DNA of 64,000 bases. Origin: Persicaria tinctoria. Its lineage: Eukaryota; Streptophyta; Magnoliopsida; Caryophyllales; Polygonaceae. Positions 9,210 through 18,458 of this stretch are shown one piece after another (position 1 is the first letter of the stretch; each line of letters starts with the position of its first letter). The stretch is taken from assembly GCA_037127255.1 (NCBI GenBank), contig JBANSL010000009.1, forward strand, positions 988,001 to 1,052,000, given 5' to 3'. The notes beneath the pieces were generated by a model. The model did not search any database, was not told where the DNA came from, and worked only from the letters and a program-made list of their open reading frames with translations. A program made the translations under genes and the position numbers.

Positions 9210-9269
9210 CAATCACCCCAGGAGATAAAGGTAGATTGACCTTGCTCTCTGAGATAATAGTTTGGAGAG
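9210..9269 (+). promoter_or_regulatory. Paired conserved hairpins H1 and H2, element B
   Basis: H1 (9210-9238) pairs CAATC with GATTG, with inner ACC/GGT pairs and a loop holding GGAGATAA. H2 (9245-9269) pairs CTCTC with GAGAG around TGAGATAATAGTTTG. In element D the arms are TGATC/GATCG and CTCGC/GCGAG: both sides changed while pairing was kept. Confidence 0.65.
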
Positions 9270-9294
9270 ATGGGACACATTGTGAGGAGTCCAA

Positions 9295-9356
9295 AGCACT
9301 AAGTATCCGGGGCCATTCATGACACCCATGTTTGCGACTCGCGAGAAGGCAGTGCT
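9295..9356 (+). promoter_or_regulatory. Possible long-range stem around conserved block, element B
   Basis: AGCACT (9295-9300) can pair with AGTGCT (9351-9356), enclosing AAGTATCCGGGGCCATTCAT and TTTGCGACTCGCGAGAAGG. The enclosed block is nearly invariant in B, C, D and I. D has one mismatch in the stem, so support is weaker than for H1 and H2. Confidence 0.45.
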
Positions 9357-9759
9357 GAGGTTAGAGAGGTAAAAGCATTATTATTGAGAAAAAGCATTAT
9401 GAAAGGTGATGAATCTTATGGAGAAAGAATGTGGTATGAAATTCAAGTTTGGAAATACTCCATTTCCCCGGATCATTAGCACCACATTGCCAAAAATTTG
9501 CCCACCTTTAGCCTTTTACCAATCTACTCCCTATTGAGCTTAAATTAAAGTCCTCTTGATTATTGTTGCTTTGCCACATAAAAATTGTTTTTGCATAACC
9601 CTCCTTTTGTGAGTAGATGTTGCTTTTGTATAATTGCACATGCATGGATCTGTGACACTAGTACCTTTTCGAGGATGGTAATTGATTGTAGGGTTATATG
9701 AGAATGAATCTAATATGTTGAGAGTTCTGATTTCTTCCCCTGAATAACAAATAAAAGTA

Positions 9760-9795
9760 TTGCTTGAGGACAAGCAAGCTTAAGTATGGGGTGTT
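9760..9795 (+). promoter_or_regulatory. 3' polypurine tract with hairpin, element B
   Basis: TTGCTTG-AGGA-CAAGCAA is a perfect 7-bp stem, followed by TTAAGTATGGGGTGTT, which abuts the LTR start TGTTGTGAGC at 9796. Its position directly against the 3' LTR identifies it as the plus-strand primer region. Confidence 0.8.
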
Positions 9796-10102
9796 TGTTG
9801 TGAGCTGAATTTGCCATGTTTTACAGTAACTTTTATATCGATTTCTGCATACATTTCATTTATTTGGGCTAAGATAGTACAAAACCTATGTAGTTTATGT
9901 TTATTTGCCAAATTATGGAATCTACACCAGTTTCTGTTTATTTTCGCAGAATTCGAGGCATTTTACAGCAATTCTAAGGAAGGTTAGAAAAGCTCGAAAA
10001 CAGCTACAGATGTCCAAGGTCAAAGAAGCAGCGGAACCAGTCGAATCAATCTGAGAGCCAAGGTTACTCGATCTCGAGTAGACCTTACTCGATCTCGACG
10101 AG
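9796..10102 (+). repeat. 3' LTR of element B, left part
   Basis: Starts TGTTGTGAGCTGAATTTGCC. It is interrupted at 10102/10103 by element C and continues at 16690. Joined length is 2076 bp, comparable with the 2137-bp complete solo LTR at 53676-55812. Confidence 0.88.
10098..10102. other. Target-site duplication ACGAG, left copy (element C)
   Basis: ACGAG immediately precedes the C 5' LTR and recurs at 16685-16689 right after its 3' LTR. The target lies inside B's TCGA-motif array. Confidence 0.92.
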
Positions 10103-10484
10103 TGTTGTGAGCCTAATATACCATGTTTTACACTTACTTTTATATCGATTTCTGCATACATTGCATACATTTGGGTTAGAATAATACAGAATCTGTGTAG
10201 TTTACACTTATTTGCAATATATGGAGGTCTACACAAGTTTTGGTTATATTTCGCAGAAATCGTACGCACTTTGGAGCTTGAAGAAAACTCATGGAGAAGC
10301 TAAGAATGGTGCAGTTGGAGAAAAGGCCATTTTTCGTCATTCTTCGTTCTGAATCAAGCTTTGGTGTCTTCATGAGAGTTGTAGCCCTCGGAAAGAGCTT
10401 TCCAACGCATGGTCATATCCGTCCATCCGACAAACGAGGACTCGGCAAAGTTCGTTTTAAGAACAGAGCAGAAAGCTGAGAAAA

Positions 10485-10960
10485 CTTTACTCGAGATCGA
10501 GTACACTCTACTCGATCTCGAGTAGAGTGTACTAGATCTCGACCAACTTTGTCGAGCAGAGCTGGTCGAGGACACTGAGTCAGAGACAACCCGACTCCCG
10601 GAAACCTACTCGATGTAGAGTAGCGTTGGTCGAGATCGAGGAGCCATGTCCGGAGTCGACGAGCTGTGCCAAGCCGAGAAGCCAAAAACGGAGAAGTCGA
10701 GCACCACCTCTACTCGATCTCGAGGAGGCTTACTCGAGATCGACTAGACCTCCGAGCCATGTCCGAGCCTTGTCGAGCACCAGTCACCCGAGAAGTCGAG
10801 CCACACCCGTCGACGACAATCCTACTCGAGACAGACGAGGGCTACTCGAGACAGACGAGACACTGGTCGAGATCGAGTAGACTTCCAGAAGACGTGTTAC
10901 TCGGTTTCGACGAATCCTACTCGATCTCGAGGAGCCCTAGTCGAGATCGACGAAGCCGTG
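10485..10960 (+). repeat. TCGA-NN-TCGA array, element C 5' LTR
   Basis: A dense cluster of TCGAGATCGA and TCGATCTCGA units, several as CTCGAGATCGAGTA. The same array is in the 3' LTR at 15085-15555. The B and C LTRs share this motif type although their bodies differ. Confidence 0.82.
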
Positions 10961-11294
10961 TCCGGGAGCGCGTAACGCGTCGTGAGCAGTCCTTGTCGAG
11001 TTGGGAGTCCTTGGTGCCGAAGGAGATCGAGATGGCCGAGATCTATACTACATCTGTCAAGTTCTATCTATGGAGACAAGATATATCAACATGAGAAGAC
11101 TTACCTATTTTAGATTTATCTTTTCCTTTTAGATTTAATTCCTAAATTGCTTTTATTTATCTTTTAAAGTTTTAGATATAATTTTAGATATAGATAGATA
11201 TTTCTATCCTTGATTAGCAAGGAATAGAAGGCTATTAATAAAGCCCTAGGGGGCTGATTTTCATTTAATTCAAGCGAAGCCGTTTTAGGACGCA

Positions 11295-11308
11295 AGGAGG
11301 AGGAGGAG

Positions 11309-11353
<45 letters not shown>

Positions 11354-11375
11354 GAGAGAGAGGCGAGAGAGGAGG
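11295..11375 (+). repeat. (GGA)n/(GA)n microsatellite
   Basis: Purine-only run of AGG then GA repeats within the C 5' LTR, with a counterpart at 15892-15970 in the 3' LTR. It follows the decayed TATA region (TATTAATAAAGCC) and would be in the transcript leader. Confidence 0.9.
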
Positions 11376-11744
11376 AACGTTTGGAAGGTTTTGTAAGTTT
11401 TAGTTTATTTTATGTTAAAGTTAATTTCTTTTATTTTGTTTTGTTTCTAATTTTCTTCTTCTAGGGTTGTGGTGATCCCAACATAGATATGTGCGTTTGA
11501 TTTAAATCCATGAATTTATATGTCTTTATCATCATCTACCCATGTGCTTAATCCTTTGCGAAAGTTGAGGAAATTCCTTATTCATGATATTGAAGCGAAA
11601 GTGATCTTATTATGAATTGGATAGTAATTAGGGTTGCTTGCGAAAGTTGGTTGATCCTAATTAAGAAAAAGTAGAAACAAATTAGGTTTTTATGCGAGAG
11701 CCTCTATCACCTAAATTGTTGGAATTTGCGAAAGTTATTTGATA

Positions 11745-11981
11745 CTCCCTCTGTTAATTAAAACTTGTCGTTTACTATTCATGCACGTTTTTTTAGAACG
11801 ATAAAAACTATATAAAATATTAACTTTTTTTTAAATTTGTTTTTATAAATTCATACTTAATAGTAATAAGTATGATATTATTTAAAAAAATTATTAAAAA
11901 ACTTAATATTTTATATAGTTTTTAACACCTAAAAATGCGTGCGTGAATAGTAAAACGTCAAGTTTTAATTAACGGAGGGAG
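11745..11981. mobile_element. Stowaway-like MITE (237 bp)
   Basis: Terminal inverted repeats CTCCCTCTGTTAATTAAAAC and its near complement ending AATTAACGGAGGGAG, flanked by TA on both sides (11743-11744, 11982-11983). The 3' LTR of the same element has the empty site (TTTGATATAAAGC), which proves insertion after element C integrated. No ORF; mobilised in trans by a Tc1/mariner transposase. Confidence 0.95.
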
Positions 11982-12328
11982 TATAAAGCATGCATCTTTA
12001 TGTGATTTATGATCTGCACGCATGTTTATTGTTGTGGTGATCCCTAACCTTGGAAGTTTGCATCTTTATTTGTTTTATTTTATTATTTTTATTCGACAAA
12101 TATTCTACTCGATATCAAACCACCATTCTCCCTCCATCCCTCGACATCGACCAAGTCTTACTCGAAGTCGACAACAACCCTCACCACCTGTTCCTGCTAT
12201 CCCTGAACCCCAAAACACACTAAACCTATAACCGCTGACTTCTCTCCTGAGGACGAACCTGACTCCCCTATACTATAGCGGGGGTCTTGACTATAAATTT
12301 ATTTGGTCGAGAAACCCTCTCGTCAAAT

Positions 12329-12346
12329 TGGCGCCGTTGCCGGGGA
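12329..12346 (+). promoter_or_regulatory. Primer-binding site, tRNA-Asp type, element C
   Basis: TGGCGCCGTTGCCGGGGA, identical to B and E, three bases after the LTR end. Confidence 0.93.
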
Positions 12347-12515
12347 GATATCAATCGCGCCTAGTTTAACTGTGTTTAAAGTTCAGAAAAGCCCATTCCT
12401 TTTTCTTACCCTATCACATACCCTACCACCACCTACCTCACTGGTACCAACTGGGTGCCAAGCTTTTGCCACTAATTTGTGTTCTTGATTGCGATTTCAA
12501 AGCTTAGGTACAAAG

Positions 12516-13217
12516 ATGGAAGACTTTGTCGAAGGGAATCCTGCATGGGAAGAATGGTATCAAGATTTGAGACGGAGAAATAGGATCGCAGTGGAGGAGT
12601 CACGATTAAGGGAAATAGCTCGGCTGGAAGAGGAAATTCGAAGGCTTGAGGCTTCCATTCAGTCTAAAGGACCATGCCCTCCTCTCGACGAGCCAATTGA
12701 CCCACTCGATGTCGACAACCAGGTATGTCCTTCATCGAATTTCATTCCTACTTTGCTACCTATTGTTGATGAATCATATGAAGGATCCCAAGGCGAAATA
12801 GCACTAGAAGAGAAGAAGTTGGACATTGTTGACCAGGGCATTCCAAGATCGCTTTTACCTTACAAGGTGAAAGCTATCCCCGATGATTTTGAGCAACCGA
12901 TGTTCATATTCAAGTATGGAGTCCTAGCAAAGTGGCATGAAGCTCCGCAGGATGAGGAGGAAATATCTCTTCCCTCTCCACCGTTCTGTTGTGATGGAGA
13001 TACACAAATAAGTCAACCTATGAAGCGTAAGAGGTATGATGATGAGGTATGCATGCCAGCTGGAGCCCAGGAAGATGAATGGGTGAAGCCATGGAGCGTT
13101 CACTCGGGGAGATTCAAGCTTCTTCATACGATGCCCCGGGATGACATCCCACGCTTCCCACCACCGGAGGAACCACTAGACCCACCTATACCTCCGGACA
13201 AAGATGAGCCAAGCTAA
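12516..13217 (+). CDS. Uncharacterised 233-aa protein of element C
   Basis: The only sizeable ORF in C, in the place of gag-pol. ATG 12516 (MEDFVEGNPAWEEW) is preferred; the frame extends nine codons upstream without an ATG. Residues about 15-52 are highly charged and heptad-like (RLREIARLEEEIRRLEASIQ), a likely coiled coil. The remainder is acidic and proline-rich, with one TCGA-encoded segment (PIDPLDVDNQ). The C-terminus (GRFKLLHTMPRDDIPRFPPP) vaguely recalls integrase tails. I recognise no gag, protease, RT or integrase motif. It is intact despite nesting, so it may still be translated. Particle scaffold or RNA adaptor are guesses only. Confidence 0.6.
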   Translation: MEDFVEGNPAWEEWYQDLRRRNRIAVEESRLREIARLEEEIRRLEASIQSKGPCPPLDEPIDPLDVDNQVCPSSNFIPTLLPIVDESYEGSQGEIALEEKKLDIVDQGIPRSLLPYKVKAIPDDFEQPMFIFKYGVLAKWHEAPQDEEEISLPSPPFCCDGDTQISQPMKRKRYDDEVCMPAGAQEDEWVKPWSVHSGRFKLLHTMPRDDIPRFPPPEEPLDPPIPPDKDEPS

Positions 13218-14125
13218 TACTTAATAGAGAAGTCGGCCTAGTGACTCTAAAATCTAGAGCTTGTACAAAGACATTTACTTTTTTGGGACTTTTTGGACAT
13301 TGCTGCTTTTTGTTTGTTTTTGGTTTTGAACCTTTTTAGTTTTTCTATTATGGGTATATGTCTTCTACATTTTTTAGGTCCATGGATAGAAGCAAGCTAT
13401 ATTCAGACTCGGCTCAGACAATTCTTTCATTCAATATTAAGAGGTCTTGCACATCTGTCTAGTGAGTTTCTTTCTTTACCCTTGTTTTTATACAGTGAGG
13501 ACACTGTAATTTTTAAGTATGGGGTGGGGGAAGGGCTTACTTTGTGCATATTTGATCATATTTAACATTATTGGTGCATTATTTCTTTGAATTGCTACAT
13601 GGCTATTTTGGAATGCATTATTGATTTATGTGCTTATATGCATGTTTTCCAAAATTTAAAAAATCACCCCCATTGAAATTTTTGATAAATGTCATGGAAG
13701 CTTAATATTGAACTCGACGATGCAAAATTGGATTCATTAGAGATATAGAATGAAATTGCCTAGTAAAGGAAAGTCATAATGAAGTGCATATTTTCTTAAA
13801 AACCATAAAAGGAGGTAAAACTTGAAGTTGATTTTGACATGTTGCATTATAAAATGATGGAGGACTTTATATTTCCATATAATGCTCATTGTTATAATTC
13901 CTAGCCTTACATATGCTTATGCATCACAAAAGCCATAATATGCCTTATTTCAAATATTGCTCCACATGATCTAAATATTGCCATTCTTTACCTTATCCGG
14001 GGATTATGTTGAGAATGATGTTACATTATGGAGATTATCATATGGTGTTTGTGTTGTTATCGTTATTGGAGTTTGGAAGGAAATTGTTTGAAATATATGG
14101 AAAATTTAATGAGTGAAAGAAAATC
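13218..14125 (+). promoter_or_regulatory. 3' noncoding region of element C with internal hairpin/PPT-like module
   Basis: Sequence shared with B from about 13221 onward. The module TACAGTG-AGGA-CACTGTA lies at 13491-13508, followed by TTTTAAGTATGGGGTGGGGG at 13511-13530. An AG-bounded, GTGAGT-bounded segment precedes it (about 13379-13460), the same layout as in B and D. Confidence 0.65.
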
Positions 14126-14185
14126 CAATCACCTCAGGAGATAAAGGTAGATTGACCCTGCTCTCTGAGATAATAGTTTGGAGAG
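14126..14185 (+). promoter_or_regulatory. Conserved hairpins H1 and H2, element C
   Basis: H1 14126-14154 (CAATC/GATTG with inner ACCT/AGGT pairs around CAGGAGATAA). H2 14161-14185 (CTCTC/GAGAG around TGAGATAATAGTTTG). Confidence 0.65.
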
Positions 14186-14664
14186 ATGGGACACATTGTG
14201 AGGGGTCCAAAGCACTAAGTATCCGGGGCCATTCATGACACCCATGTTTGCGACTCGCGAGAAGGCAGTGCTGAGGTTAGAGAGGTAAAAGCATTATTAT
14301 GAATAAAAGCAATATGAAGGGTGACGAATCAAATGGAGAAGGAATGTGGAAATTCAGTTCGGAAATACTCCATTTCCCCGTATCAAAAGCACCACATTGC
14401 CAAAAATTTCCCACCTTTAGCCTTTTACCAATTCTACTCCTTATTTGAGCTTAAATTGAAGTCTTCTTGATTATCAATGCTTTGTCACGAATGAACGTTT
14501 TGCATAAACCTCCTTTTGTGAGTAGATGTTGCTTTTATTTGCACATGCATGAATTTGTGACACTAGTACCTTTTCGGGGATGGTAATTGACTGTAGGGAT
14601 ATATGAGAATGAATCTGATATGTTGAGAGTTTTTAATTCTTCCCCTGAATGACAATTAAAAGTA

Positions 14665-14700
14665 TTGCTTGAGGACAAGCAAGCTTAAGTATGGGGTGTT
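14665..14700 (+). promoter_or_regulatory. 3' polypurine tract with hairpin, element C
   Basis: TTGCTTG-AGGA-CAAGCAA (14665-14682), then TTAAGTATGGGGTGTT against the 3' LTR start at 14701. Confidence 0.8.
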
Positions 14701-15906
14701 TGTTGTGAGCCTAATTTGCCATGTTTTACACTTACTTTTATATCGATTTCTGCATACATTGCATACATTTGGGTTAGAATAATACAGAATCTGTGTAGTT
14801 TACACTTATTTGCAATATATGGAGGTCTACACAAGTTTTGGTTATATTTCGCAGAAATCGGACGCACTTTGGAGCTTAAAGAAAACTCATGGAGAAGCTA
14901 AGAATGGTGTAGCTGGAGAAAAGGCCATTTTTCATCATTCTTCGTTCTGAATCAAGCTTTGGTGTCTTCATGAGAGTTGTAGCCCTCGGAAAGAGGTTTC
15001 CAACGCATGGTCATATGCGTCCATCCGAGAAACGAGGACTCGGAAAAGTTTGTTTTAAGAACAGAGCAGAAAGCTGAGAAAACTTTACTCGAGATCGAGT
15101 ACATTCTACTCGATCTCGAGTAGAGTGTACTAGATCTCGACCAACCTTGTCGAGCAGAGCTGGTCGAGGACACTGAGTCAGAGACAACCCAACTCCCGGA
15201 AACCTACTCGATGTCGAGTAGCGTTGGTCGAGATCGAGGAGCCATGTCCGGAGTCGACGAGCTGTGCCAAGCCGAGAAGCCAAAAACGGAGAAGTCGAGC
15301 ACCACCTCTACTCGATCTCGAGGAGGCTTACTCGAGATAGACTAGACCTCCGAGCCATGTCCGAGCCTTGTCGAGCACCAGTCACCCGAGAAGTCGAGCC
15401 ACACCCGTCGACGACAATCCTACTCGAGACAGACGAGGGCTACTCGAGACAGACGAGACACTGGTCGAGATCGAGTAGACTTCCAGAAGACGTGTTACTC
15501 GGTTTCGACGAATCCTACTCGATCTCGAGGAGCCCTAGTCGAGATCGACGAAGCCGTGTCCGGGAGCGCGTAACGCGTCGTGAGCAGTCCTTGTCGAGTT
15601 GGGAGTCCTTGGTGCCGAAGGAGATCGAGATGGCCGAGATCTATACTACATCTGTCAAGTTCTATCTATGGAGACAAGATATATCAACATGAGAAGACTT
15701 ACCTATTTTAGATTTATCTTTTCCTTTTAGATTTAATTCCTAAATTGCTTTTATTTATCTTTTAAAGTTTTAGATATAATTTTAGATATAGATAGATATT
15801 TCTATCCTTGATTAGCAAGGAATAGAAGGCTATTAATAAAGCCCTAGGGGGCTGATTTTCATTTAATTCAAGCGAAGCCGTCTTAGGACGCAAGGAGGAG
15901 GAGGAG

Positions 15907-15964
<58 letters not shown>

Positions 15965-16684
15965 GAGAGGAGGAACGTTTGGAAGGTTTTGTAAGTTTTA
16001 GTTTATTTTATGTTAAAGTTAATTTCTTTTATTATGTTTTGTTTCTAATTTTCTTCTTCTAGGGTTGGGGTGATCCCAACATAGATATGTGTGTTTAATT
16101 TAAATCCATGAATTTATATGTCTTTATCATCATCTATCCATGTGCTTAATCCTTTGCGAAAGTTGAGGAAATTCCTTATTCATGATATTGAAGCGAAAGT
16201 GATCTTATTATGAATTGGATAGTATTTAGGGTTGCTTGCGAAAGTTGGTTGATCCTAATTAAGAAAAGGTAGAAACAAATTAGGTTTTTATGCGAGAGCC
16301 TCTATCACCTAAATTGTTGGAATTTGCGAAAGTTATTTGATATAAAGCATGCATCTTTATGTGATTTATGATCTGCACGCATGTTTATTGTTGTGGTGAT
16401 CCCTAACCTTGGAAGTTTGCGTCTTTATTTGTTTTATTTTATTATTTTTATTCGGCAAATATTCTACTCGATATCAAACCACCATTCTCCCTCCATCCCT
16501 CGACATCGACCAAGTCTTACTCGAAGTCGACAACAACCCTCACCACATGTTCCCGCTATCCCTGAACCCCAAAACACACTAAACCTAGAACCGCTGACTT
16601 CTCTCCTGAGGACGAACCTGACTCCCCTATACTATAGCGGGGGTCTTGACTATAAATTTATTTGGTCGAGAAACCCTCTCGTCA
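14701..16684 (+). repeat. 3' LTR of element C (1984 bp)
   Basis: TGTTGTGAGC to CTCTCGTCA, colinear with 10103-12325 except for the MITE. Followed by the second ACGAG (16685-16689), after which the B LTR resumes. Confidence 0.94.
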
Positions 16685-16689
16685 ACGAG

Positions 16690-18458
16690 CATGTCCGAGC
16701 ACAGCCTTGTCGACTAAGAGCATTGTCGAGAGCCAGACCAACCCAGCTCCGGAACCCAACTCGATCTCGACAAGACCTAGTCGAGATCGACGAAGCCCAG
16801 TGCCACACCCGGAGTCGACGAGTAAAGGAGATGACCGAGAAGCCGAGGACGAGGATGCCGAGCAACCCTAGTCGATCTCGATAAGACCTAGTCGAGATCG
16901 ACGAGCCACCCAGCGCATGTCCGAGTCCATGCCGAGAAGAAGCTACTCGACCACACAAGACCAAACCCCTAGTCGATCTCGAGGAACCCTAGTCGAGATC
17001 GACGAGCGCCAGGAACCAGATCCGAGCCTGTCGAGAAAGTTAGCCGAGAAAGTCTAGTCGACGAAAAATCCTAGTCAAGGTCGACGAGCCCTTGTCGATA
17101 TCGAGTAGACCAGATTCCAGAAACGCGTCGACGTGAGCTGTCCGAGTAGAGCTGGGATTACTTGGGCAGGAAGAAAGACAATTTAGCCGAGATTCTATCC
17201 GATTCTATCACAATCTATCTATGGAATGAAGATCTATCAAGACATGAAGATCTACCTAATTTAGATTTATCTTTTCTTTTAAAGATTTATTTCCCTTAAG
17301 CATTTTATTTATCATTAAGCATTTTAGATATAATTTTAGATATAGATAGAAGATTTCTATCCTTGATTAGCAAGGATTAGAAGGCTATAAATAAAGCCCT
17401 AGGGACTGGTTTTTCATACATTCCAATTCACACACATTTCAATTCCAGTAGAGAAGTTTAGGAGTTTTAAGGTTTTTAAGGTTTTGGCTTTCTACGAAAG
17501 TTGATTGCCAGGATTGTAAAGGCTTTGAATATAGTTAATGCAAGTTATTTCTTTTTATACATCAATGTCTGCTATTGCGATGAGGCGTGAGTAGTCCACC
17601 CACTTCTGGGGCTGGGGTGAGCCCGACGGTGGCCATGTAAGGCGATGCGGTAAAGGTCATATGTTGTTATGTAATTCGTCTTCTATCCCTATGAGCATGA
17701 TTCTTTTGCGAGAGTTGAAGGTGATCCTTGTTTGTATTATTGAAGCGAAAGTGATCTTAATGCAACTTGGATTAATTATGTGAAAAGGGTTAGTAACAAT
17801 TAGGGTTTATGCGAAAGCCTCTATATTCCTATTTGTTAATAACGAAAGTTATTTGATGAAAAGCATGATCTTTTATGCCTTTATGTATTACTTTGCATGG
17901 TTATCGTTGTGGCGTTGATACCCTGGTCTTGGAAGTCTTTTATATATTGAATTTATTTCGTCAAAAATCTGAGTTTTTGGTTCGAAATTTGCAATTTAAA
18001 TTTTCTGTCTTTTAAGTCGATACAGAGTAGTCCTCGTCGAGATCGAGTAGGTTGTAGTTGATCTCGAGTGCGCTTTGTCTAGGTCGAGTTGAGTTTTCAG
18101 CTGTTGTTGTCGATTTCCAGTTTCTATCTTCACTGCCTTCGTCGATCTCGAGTGCCTTCTTGTCGAGATCGAGTAGCCTTCTGTCTTTTGCTTTGTTCTT
18201 TACTTTCTTTTGCTATTTTCTGTCTTTGCTTTTGTTTCTGTTTTGCTTTGTCTTTTCTACTTTTATTTCTGTCTTTCTGCTGCTGTTGTGAGAATTTACA
18301 GCTACCTAAGAACTGCTGACGTGCTTCCTCGTGGATTCGATCCTGACAACCTTCTACTACAACGGGAGGAAGTCTTGTATTTATTTGCTGAGACAGGGAA
18401 GTCAGTCTGATCTATACTTTATATTTATTTCATACTTGACCATTCTCCTACAACAACA
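16690..18458 (+). repeat. 3' LTR of element B, right part
   Basis: Resumes CATGTCCGAGCACAGCC, matching 3027 onward in the 5' LTR, and ends CAACAACA at 18458. Contains the TATA box at 17386-17393 and TCGA arrays. It abuts an inverted LTR fragment; B's outer target duplication cannot be assigned because its left end is deleted. Confidence 0.9.
17386..17393 (+). promoter_or_regulatory. LTR TATA box, B 3' LTR
   Basis: TATAAATA in the conserved GGCTATAAATAAAGCCC context. Transcription from here would run out of B into the inverted LTR fragment at 18459. Confidence 0.65.

Larger units (their letters stand above)
10103..12325 (+). repeat. 5' LTR of nested element C (2223 bp)
   Basis: Begins TGTTGTGAGCCTAATATACC and ends CCCTCTCGTCA. 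Its first 80 bases resemble the B LTR, the rest does not. It carries TCGA motifs (10485-10960 and 12107-12170), a GA microsatellite and a MITE. It is 239 bp longer than the 3' LTR, exactly the MITE plus its TA duplication. ORFs such as 10666-11094 are translations of the motif array and are not supported as genes. Confidence 0.93.

Noticed and set aside
10666..11094. 142-aa ORF (repeated at 15264-15692), Arg/Ser-rich
   Set aside because: It is a translation of the TCGA motif array within the C LTRs, repeated only because the LTR is repeated. No start context or domain.
15892..15970. (GA)n run as a GAGA-factor promoter element
   Set aside because: A microsatellite of different length in the two LTRs of the same element; it lies downstream of the TATA region. 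No further support.
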